A DNA stretch of 9,710 nt, taken from NCBI GenBank assembly GCA_964393335.1, contig CAYMTN010000206.1, positions 1-9,710 on the forward strand. Direction: 5' to 3'. The DNA comes from CAYMTN01 sp964393335. Lineage in GTDB: Bacteria; Chloroflexota; Anaerolineae; Aggregatilineales; Aggregatilineaceae. Under the pieces are notes generated by a model that saw nothing but the letters and a program-made list of their open reading frames with translations, did not search any database and was not told where the DNA came from. Each line of letters begins with the position of its first letter. The stretch's first letter is position 1. This document shows positions 4,886-9,710 of this stretch, piece after piece. A program made the translations under genes and the position numbers.

Positions 4886-6331
4886 ATGCGACAACAGCGA
4901 TTTGTGATACTCCGTTACGTGGTGAGCGCCATCTTGATCGGCGTAGCGGTATGTTGGGGCCTGAAGATGCCAGCCGCGCCCGTTGGGGCATACCAGGGCG
5001 GCAACCTGCTGCAAAACCCCGGTTTTGAGGGGGATTACGTGGCGATCAACGACGATACCACTCTGCGGGTTGCGCCGAACTGGCAGCCCTGGAGCCTGCC
5101 GCAAGGCGATTCGTCGTCGATCAATGCGCGACCTGAATACAAAGCCGCCCCGGCCAGCCGCGTACATTCCGGCAGCGCCGCGCAGGAATATAACACCTTT
5201 TTTGCGACCCATACCGGGGGGGTGTACCAGCGCGTGCCCGTTACGCCAGGCACCGAATTACGGTTCAGCGTCTTTGTGTATGTGTGGTCATCGGCCAGTT
5301 TTGCGAATCCTGACATCAGCGAAGACCCCAATGACGTGATCGTAAACGTGGGTATTGATCCAACCGGTGGAACCGATGGCGACAGCTCGAATATTGTGTG
5401 GTCGTCGGATGCCGAGTATTACGATCAATACCGCGAGTTGTCGGTGTCGGCCACGTCGAGCAGCACGGCAGTGACTGTTTTCGTCCGATCCGCGCCGCAA
5501 GGATTTGTCGGCACCAACAATGTGTATGTGGACGATGCCTCGCTGGTGGCACTGGGGCAGGCCGCGCCAACGGCGACTGTGCCAGGTCCGACCGTGACTC
5601 CGACTCAGGATATTTTCGTGCCCACACAAGAAGGCACCATCACACCGGTGCCCCAGACGCCAACCTTTACGCCCTCTCAGACGCCTATTCCGCCGACCGC
5701 CACACCGGTGCTGCCCGGTGAGTTTACCGACCGGGTGATGTATACGGTGGTCGCCGGGGATACGGTGTGGGAAATTGCGCGCCGCTTCAACAGCTCGGTT
5801 GATGCGATCATCCAGGTCAACGGGTTGAGCAGCAGCGGCCTGATCAATATCGGGCAGGTGCTGGTGATCCCGGTGCGCGGCTCTCAGACACCCTCGACAC
5901 CCCTGCCGACGTTCACCCCAGTTCCGACGCAGTCCAGCGGGATTGGCGGCCCCGTCCCGCCGTCAACTGGCACGTATACCGTGCGTGCGGGTGATACACT
6001 CTACGCGCTGGCAATCCAGTTTAATTCGTCGGTGGCAGCCCTGGCGCAGTTGAACGGTATTGTGAATGCCAACTTGATCTATCCCGGCCAGGTGCTGCGG
6101 GTGCCAGGGACGACTCAACCGCCGGTACAACCGACAGCGGTCCCGCCCACGCAGGCTCCCGCGCCAACGGCTGTGCCCTCGGTGCCGTATTCCCACGTGG
6201 TCCAGCCGGGCGAGAATCTGTTCCGCATTGCCTTGCAGTATGGCATTACGTGGGATGTCCTGGCACGGGCGAATGGGATCTACAACGCCAACCTGATCTT
6301 CCCCGGCCAGGTGCTGGTGATCCCGCGATGA
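4886..6331 (+). CDS. Exported surface protein: jelly-roll-like domain plus three LysM domains
   Basis: The product has 481 residues. An N-terminal signal or anchor segment (about 7-36) precedes a beta-rich domain (about 40-223). That domain begins N-L-L-Q-N-P-G-F-E-G and ends N-V-Y-V-D-D-A-S-L, the usual borders of CBM4/9-like or discoidin-like jelly rolls. A Thr/Pro-rich linker (about 227-280) follows. Three LysM repeats lie at about 285-331, 362-407 and 435-480, each with the Y-T-V-x-x-G-D-T or equivalent opening and a closing P-G-Q-V-L motif, and are separated by further Thr/Pro/Gln linkers. LysM domains bind N-acetylglucosamine-containing polymers, so this is probably a cell-envelope-bound carbohydrate-binding protein. 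No catalytic domain was seen. Repeat 3 has G-E-N in place of the G-D-T of repeats 1 and 2. A G-rich ribosome site (AGGGGG, 4876-4881) lies 4 bases before the ATG. The last bases overlap the start of the DUF192 gene. Confidence 0.9.
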   Translation: MRQQRFVILRYVVSAILIGVAVCWGLKMPAAPVGAYQGGNLLQNPGFEGDYVAINDDTTLRVAPNWQPWSLPQGDSSSINARPEYKAAPASRVHSGSAAQEYNTFFATHTGGVYQRVPVTPGTELRFSVFVYVWSSASFANPDISEDPNDVIVNVGIDPTGGTDGDSSNIVWSSDAEYYDQYRELSVSATSSSTAVTVFVRSAPQGFVGTNNVYVDDASLVALGQAAPTATVPGPTVTPTQDIFVPTQEGTITPVPQTPTFTPSQTPIPPTATPVLPGEFTDRVMYTVVAGDTVWEIARRFNSSVDAIIQVNGLSSSGLINIGQVLVIPVRGSQTPSTPLPTFTPVPTQSSGIGGPVPPSTGTYTVRAGDTLYALAIQFNSSVAALAQLNGIVNANLIYPGQVLRVPGTTQPPVQPTAVPPTQAPAPTAVPSVPYSHVVQPGENLFRIALQYGITWDVLARANGIYNANLIFPGQVLVIPR

Positions 6332-6705
6332 GCGATTGGCGCGTCATCCGGCACGTGGACAGCGGCGAGGTTGTACTGTCGCGCGCCCGGTGGTGTAACA
6401 GCTTTTGGTGTCATTTCAGGGGGCTGATGCTGAGGTTCGGCCTGCCTGACGACGAAGGTTTGTTGTTCGTGTACCGGCATGAGAACATTGCCGGGGCCAC
6501 GATTCACATGTTTTTTGTGTTTTTTGCGATCGCGGCGGTGTGGTTGGACGGCGATGGGCGGGTGGTGGATGCCATGCTGGCACGGCCCTGGCGTCCCATG
6601 TACGCCCCGGCAAAACCGGCCCGCTACCTGATCGAAGCGCGACCTGCGCTGCTGGAACGCGTCAAGATCGGCGATACGCTGCGGTTTGACGAGCCGGCAG
6701 GCTGA
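6328..6705 (+). CDS. DUF192 (UPF0127) family protein
   Basis: The 125-residue product matches the DUF192 layout: F30-R-G-L-M-L-R, then H60-M-F-F-V-F-F-A-I-A-A-V-W-L-D, then G-x-V-V, P-W and A95-K-P-A-R-Y-L-I-E, closing with the I-G-D-T-L-R-F strand. It is a small beta-rich protein of unknown biochemical function. Many relatives are exported, but this copy has no signal peptide. The start codon overlaps the stop of the LysM gene (ATGA), which implies translational coupling and a shared transcript, and suggests a role linked to the envelope protein. Longer in-frame versions would run inside the LysM coding region and are not needed. The stop lies only 8 bases from the stop of the convergent histidine-kinase gene, with no terminator between. 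Confidence 0.9.
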   Translation: MSDWRVIRHVDSGEVVLSRARWCNSFWCHFRGLMLRFGLPDDEGLLFVYRHENIAGATIHMFFVFFAIAAVWLDGDGRVVDAMLARPWRPMYAPAKPARYLIEARPALLERVKIGDTLRFDEPAG

Positions 6706-6713
6706 CGGCCTGG

Positions 6714-8102
6714 TCAGTTTTTCCGATCTACGAGTGATAGGTCCTGGTGGGGGGCAAGTGGTAACGACACGTGAACGGTCGTGCCCTTGCCCTCTTCGCT
6801 TTGCAGCGTGATGGTGCCGTGATACCGTTCGATCAGGGTGCGCACAGTAGATAGCCCGATCCCCGTGCCGGATACCTGCGCGTTTCTGGCGTTGTGGGCG
6901 CGGAAGAACTCGTTGAAGATGTGGGGCAGATCGTCGGCAGGGATGCCGATGCCGGTGTCGGTGATCGTGACTTCGGTTGTGTGCGCGGACCGGTTAATGC
7001 TGTACGCGATGGTGACCTCTCCGCCATCAGGCGTGTATTTGACGGCGTTGTTCAGCAAATTACCCAGCACGACAGCTAATCCGACGTTGCCGGACATGAT
7101 GATGCCCGGTTCATCCGCGAGATTGCAGTGCAGGCCGATGTGTTTTTGCTCAATATTGGGACGTTCGCGCTCAATTATTTCATCGAGTGTCAGACGCAGG
7201 CTTTCAGGCTGGAGTGGGGCATGAGCGGTGCTCGCCTCACGGCTGACGGCCAGGGTGAGCAGGTCGTCGATCAACTGGTGCAGCCCTTCCAGCCGGTTGG
7301 TGACGCGCTGGAGGATGGCGGCCTGCTGCTCAGATAACTCACCGGCATAGCCTTGTTCGATATTGCGCATCAGTGAGAGTGACGCGCCCAGCGGGGCGCG
7401 TAATTCATGTGTGGCAACTCGCACAAAGGTGGACCTCGCCTCGTATAACTGGCGGATGCGTTCTTCGCGCTGGCGCAACCGCTGCGCATTCCAGGTGACC
7501 AGCTCCGAGAGAATCAGGACAGTCGTCCCAAAAAAAAGCATGGTGGCGATGATGTACGAAGAATCCTTGTAGAGGCCCTGGCCCATGCCAAATTCCGAAA
7601 TGGCAATGTGAGGCAGCCAACCGGCACGTTCCAGCAGGGTGACACCGCCGACAATGGTGATCGCCAGTATGCTCAGGCTGCGAGTCTGCCAGGGCAGCAG
7701 GATCATGCCGGACAGCGCAGCATGCACGACAAAATAGATCAGGGCCGGGCTGGTGATTCCGCCGGTAAAATGCACCAGCCCAACCATTGCCAGCCAGTCG
7801 AGGATGATTTGCCCCCACGCCACGCGCTGGATGCGCGTCAGGGTTGGGTCTTCGCGGCTGCATATCAAAAACAGCAGGCCGTTGTACGCCAACACGAGGA
7901 GGCCGGTGATCATCAGCGCCAGCGTCTGTATTTTGATGCTCATCACGACTCGGGCGAACACCGTGCTGAGCAGAATACCGGTTCCGGCTACCCAGCGGAG
8001 CCGGATCAGCAGCCGCGTGTTCTGCCACAATTCTTCCAGGGTTGGCCGGAGGCCACGTTCGTCGGCGGGTGTTGTGGTACTGGGTTGCGTCGTGATGCTC
8101 AT
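6714..8102 (-). CDS. Six-helix membrane sensor histidine kinase
   Basis: The 462-residue product has six predicted membrane segments (roughly 36-54, 58-80, 94-112, 118-136, 141-159, 182-203). A linker helix follows, then a HisKA dimerisation domain with phospho-acceptor H232 in T-H-E-L-R-A-P. The ATPase domain has its N-box at N351-N-A-V-K-Y-T and G-boxes D382-T-G-I-G-I-P and G412-T-G-I-G-L-S. All catalytic motifs are intact. The third/fourth membrane region carries H111-F-T-G-G-I-T-S-P119, recalling the GGxxNPF quinone-binding motif of RegB/PrrB, so sensing membrane redox state is a possible role (inference). ATG 8102 was chosen over the GTG at 8147 because GAGG (8112-8109) lies 6 bases upstream. 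The stand-alone response regulator lies 140 bases upstream in the same direction, downstream of hydrogenase genes, and is the obvious partner. Confidence 0.92.
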   Translation of the reverse strand: MSITTQPSTTTPADERGLRPTLEELWQNTRLLIRLRWVAGTGILLSTVFARVVMSIKIQTLALMITGLLVLAYNGLLFLICSREDPTLTRIQRVAWGQIILDWLAMVGLVHFTGGITSPALIYFVVHAALSGMILLPWQTRSLSILAITIVGGVTLLERAGWLPHIAISEFGMGQGLYKDSSYIIATMLFFGTTVLILSELVTWNAQRLRQREERIRQLYEARSTFVRVATHELRAPLGASLSLMRNIEQGYAGELSEQQAAILQRVTNRLEGLHQLIDDLLTLAVSREASTAHAPLQPESLRLTLDEIIERERPNIEQKHIGLHCNLADEPGIIMSGNVGLAVVLGNLLNNAVKYTPDGGEVTIAYSINRSAHTTEVTITDTGIGIPADDLPHIFNEFFRAHNARNAQVSGTGIGLSTVRTLIERYHGTITLQSEEGKGTTVHVSLPLAPHQDLSLVDRKN

Positions 8103-8242
8103 CAGATGCCTCGCGCCGGGTCTACCGCATGGAAAACGTTGCCGCACAAACGATGAAGGGCGCAGGCAGCTAACCGCCTGAGCCCACTGAGTCTATCGGT
8201 CCACTACGCCGGGATCGGGTTGCGCTGAGTCCGGCCAGCCGG

Positions 8243-8638
8243 CTAGCTGTTTTTCTTCAGCAGATCGTCGATGATGCCGAGCAGTGCGTTCGGATCGATC
8301 GGTTTGTCGATGAACCCGTCCACTGGCAGGTAGTCTTGATCTGGCCCGAATCGCAGCGGGGTGGTTTGGTGAACGGCAGTGACCATCAGGATCGGGATTT
8401 TGGCGTATTCCGCCTTGGCAGTAGGGCCGTGCAGCTTCTGCGCCAGTTGGAATCCGGCGGTATGCGTATCCATCATGACGTCCAGAATGATCAGGTCCGG
8501 CTTGAAGGCTTCAACAGCAGCCAGCCCGGAATCCTGAGAATGCGCGTCGGATACCACATAACCCGCGCTCTCCAGCGGCATGCGAATCGCCAGTACAACG
8601 TCTGGATCGTCATCAATGATCAAAATCTTCTTGGCCAT
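8243..8638 (-). CDS. Stand-alone response regulator of the hydrogenase gene unit
   Basis: The 131-residue single REC domain has acidic residues D9-D10-D11, phospho-acceptor D53 (LIILDVMMD), a switch T in L-M-V-T-A-V and the lysine in F-I-D-K-P-I-D. After D53 the usual M-P-x-M/L-x-G is replaced by M-M-D-T-H-T-A-G-F. The beta4-alpha4 region is also longer than in the other receiver of this window. Similar D-V-M-M-x-x-x-T-x-G-F receivers are known to me from gene neighbourhoods in anaerobes, but their role is not settled. No output domain is present. ATG 8638 has AGGAG about 11 bases upstream; the in-frame GTG at 8650 would abut that site directly. The first 26 bases overlap the end of the endopeptidase gene, indicating co-translation. 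Confidence 0.9.
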   Translation of the reverse strand: MAKKILIIDDDPDVVLAIRMPLESAGYVVSDAHSQDSGLAAVEAFKPDLIILDVMMDTHTAGFQLAQKLHGPTAKAEYAKIPILMVTAVHQTTPLRFGPDQDYLPVDGFIDKPIDPNALLGIIDDLLKKNS

Positions 8639-9116
8639 CGTAATCGTCACTCCTGACTTCGTTAATCAGGGCATCCATCAACGCGGGTAAGGCACGCGCA
8701 ACCGCCTCGCTCATCGGTTGATCCCACCCTGTATTGTGCGGTTGAACGCCATAAATTACAACTTCTGGTGGCAGGCAGTCGAGCGTCTCGGCCAGCACCA
8801 ACGCATCGGTCAGATCGGATTGGTGCAGGGACAGCGTGCTGGCATGACTCAAAAACCGGGCTTCCTGCCAGGTAAAACGCCGGATCGTGCCCGCTGGCAG
8901 GTCCATCGGTACGGCATCCACCACGATCACGCGGCGGTACGGTTCCATGAGCGGGATCAAACCGAGGCCGTCCGTCCCGCCGTCTGCAACGGTAACGTGC
9001 GGCGGCAGGTCGGTGCGGGCGAGCAGGTGCTGTACGGTCAGCACGCCGATCCCATCGTCTGCCATCAGCGGATTGCCGACTCCCAGGATGAGTGTGTCGT
9101 TCCCGGTCCCTGGCAT
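8613..9116 (-). CDS. Hydrogenase maturation endopeptidase (HycI/HoxW/FrxA-type)
   Basis: The 167-residue product opens with the family signature L-G-V-G-N-P-L-M-A-D-D-G-I-G-V, whose first acidic residue after N-P-L-M-A is the expected nickel-contact position. The other two nickel-contact regions follow: V-V-D-A-V and the histidine of T-L-S-L-H-Q-S-D-L. Enzymes of this family cut the C-terminal tail of the NiFe-hydrogenase large subunit after nickel insertion. The substrate gene lies immediately upstream. I chose ATG 9116 because the family signature begins only about 9 residues later and the longer GTG frame (from 9191) would translate through a perfect hairpin. The ribosome site AAAGGA lies rather far (12 bases) from this ATG, so the start is the least certain part. 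The 3' end overlaps the response-regulator start. Confidence 0.9.
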   Translation of the reverse strand: MPGTGNDTLILGVGNPLMADDGIGVLTVQHLLARTDLPPHVTVADGGTDGLGLIPLMEPYRRVIVVDAVPMDLPAGTIRRFTWQEARFLSHASTLSLHQSDLTDALVLAETLDCLPPEVVIYGVQPHNTGWDQPMSEAVARALPALMDALINEVRSDDYDGQEDFDH

Positions 9117-9152
9117 GGTCGAGCGCGGTCCTTTGAGGTGGGTGTAGGGGGC

Positions 9153-9178
9153 GCGAAGCGTTCTCAGGAACGCTTCGC
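9153..9178 (-). repeat. Perfect 11-bp hairpin between hydrogenase and endopeptidase genes
   Basis: GCGAAGCGTTC and GAACGCTTCGC pair without mismatch around a 4-base loop (TCAG on the plus strand, CTGA in the transcript). It begins 23 bases after the hydrogenase stop. It is not followed by a T-run in the direction of transcription, so it is more likely an mRNA processing or stability element, or a partial or rho-assisted terminator, than a full intrinsic terminator. Confidence 0.65.
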
Positions 9179-9200
9179 TTGACTCCCGCACACGATCTCG

Positions 9201-9710
9201 TTATTTGCCGACAAACTCGACATTCAGGAAATGCGCCGAGCACGAAATGCACGGATCATAAGCACGCACCAGCATCTCCATTTTGTGCCGGATCGAGTCT
9301 TCCGACTCAGTCAGGATCGTTGGCACCAGTGCACGCATATCCCGGTCGATGTTGCCCAGGTTTTGCCCCGTTGGGATGATGCAGTTCGCTTCTTCGATCA
9401 ACCCATTGGCACCGATCTGGTACTCGTGGAACAAGATGCCGCGCGGTACGTCGCAGGCACCGACGCCGCGCGCGCCCGTCTGGAGTTGGACCGGGGCCGG
9501 CTCTTCCAGCTCGACACCGCGCTCCAGCAGCGTATCCAGCAGCATGATCACATCATCCACGCATTGCACAATTTCCACGATTTGCGCCGCGCTGTTCATG
9601 AAAGGCCGGTAGCACGGGGCATTCAGGCCCAGGTGTTCGGCGGCAGCTTTGGCGCGCGGGTGGAGTTGTTCGTGCTTCAGGTTGAAACGTGCCAGCGCGC
9701 CCACCATGTA
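9201..9710 (-). CDS. NiFe hydrogenase alpha (large) subunit, C-terminal part
   Basis: The last 169 residues of a large subunit are present; the 5' end lies beyond the right edge. The nickel-binding C-terminal motif D-P-C-I-S-C-S-A-H is intact and followed by the 9-residue tail F-L-N-V-E-F-V-G-K. The sequence also has V-G-A-L-A-R near the window edge, G-V-G-A-C-D-V-P-R-G-I-L, and A-N-C-I-I-P-T-G-Q-N. These are features of the FrhA/MvhA/HoxH/HydA-like group 3 alpha subunits (soluble hydrogenases that couple H2 to electron carriers such as NAD(P) or ferredoxin/heterodisulfide partners). The subgroup cannot be decided without the N-terminal nickel motif and the other subunits. The tail is short, as in some archaeal-type group 3 enzymes. 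Its matching endopeptidase is the next gene. Other hydrogenase subunits are expected just outside the window. Confidence 0.92.
   Translation of the reverse strand, partial: YMVGALARFNLKHEQLHPRAKAAAEHLGLNAPCYRPFMNSAAQIVEIVQCVDDVIMLLDTLLERGVELEEPAPVQLQTGARGVGACDVPRGILFHEYQIGANGLIEEANCIIPTGQNLGNIDRDMRALVPTILTESEDSIRHKMEMLVRAYDPCISCSAHFLNVEFVGK

Noticed and set aside
7405..8156. Frames in other registers across the histidine-kinase gene on both strands
   Set aside because: The kinase frame has all catalytic motifs. The alternatives are Arg/Pro/His-rich shadows without ribosome sites.
8103..8242. Terminator or separate promoter between the receiver and kinase genes
   Set aside because: CCGGCCAGCCGG (8231-8242) gives only a 4-bp stem with no T-run, and a TAGACT on the minus strand has no matching -35. 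Repeated CTGAGTC-like words are too short to interpret.
8662..9252. Alternative minus-strand frame over the endopeptidase gene
   Set aside because: It spans the hydrogenase stop and the hairpin and has no domain signature, whereas the chosen frame carries the nickel-binding motifs.

Overview
The window looks like chromosomal DNA of a GC-rich bacterium, most likely of the phylum Chloroflexota (Anaerolineae-like). This is inferred from protein style, not from a marker gene. The clues are Thr/Pro-rich linkers between LysM domains, a stand-alone Bmt-type homocysteine methyltransferase, a group 3-like NiFe hydrogenase, and small NHLP/Os1348-like helical proteins. No rRNA, tRNA, CRISPR array, insertion sequence, integrase or phage gene was seen, and coding style is uniform across the window.

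Left part (1-2800). A small protein on the minus strand, cut by the left edge, resembles a RiPP leader of the NHLP clan or a LigA-like helical domain. It diverges from a secreted M23 (LytM-type) metallopeptidase with intact zinc and catalytic residues. A Crp/Fnr-family regulator follows on the plus strand and converges, across a 9-bp hairpin, on a minus-strand gene of unknown function whose C-terminal half may have a Roadblock/LC7-like fold.

Middle (2800-6710). A roughly 480-bp intergenic region carries a perfect TATAAT box on the minus strand and a promoter with a dyad-rich leader on the plus strand. The leader precedes a stand-alone receiver protein that ends in a clear intrinsic terminator. 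Next come a Bmt-like homocysteine S-methyltransferase and a regulatory-looking gap with a 10-bp-phased direct repeat and a dyad. After the gap is a two-gene unit: a surface protein (jelly-roll-like domain plus three LysM domains) whose ATGA stop/start overlaps a DUF192 gene.

Right part (6714-9710, all minus strand). Transcription runs from right to left through the C-terminal part of a NiFe hydrogenase alpha subunit, its maturation endopeptidase, a stand-alone response regulator and a six-helix membrane histidine kinase. Between the hydrogenase and endopeptidase genes lies a perfect 11-bp hairpin. The layout suggests a hydrogenase operon carrying its own two-component signalling pair. The kinase has a GG-x-x-S-P membrane motif reminiscent of the quinone-sensing motif of RegB/PrrB, so a redox- or quinone-linked signal is a reasonable hypothesis. 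No DNA-binding output domain is present in the pair, so the final target is unknown.

The most interesting items are the hydrogenase/two-component unit, the leader with alternating CACC/GGTG elements, and the edge-truncated NHLP-like gene. Nothing here proves an undescribed system.
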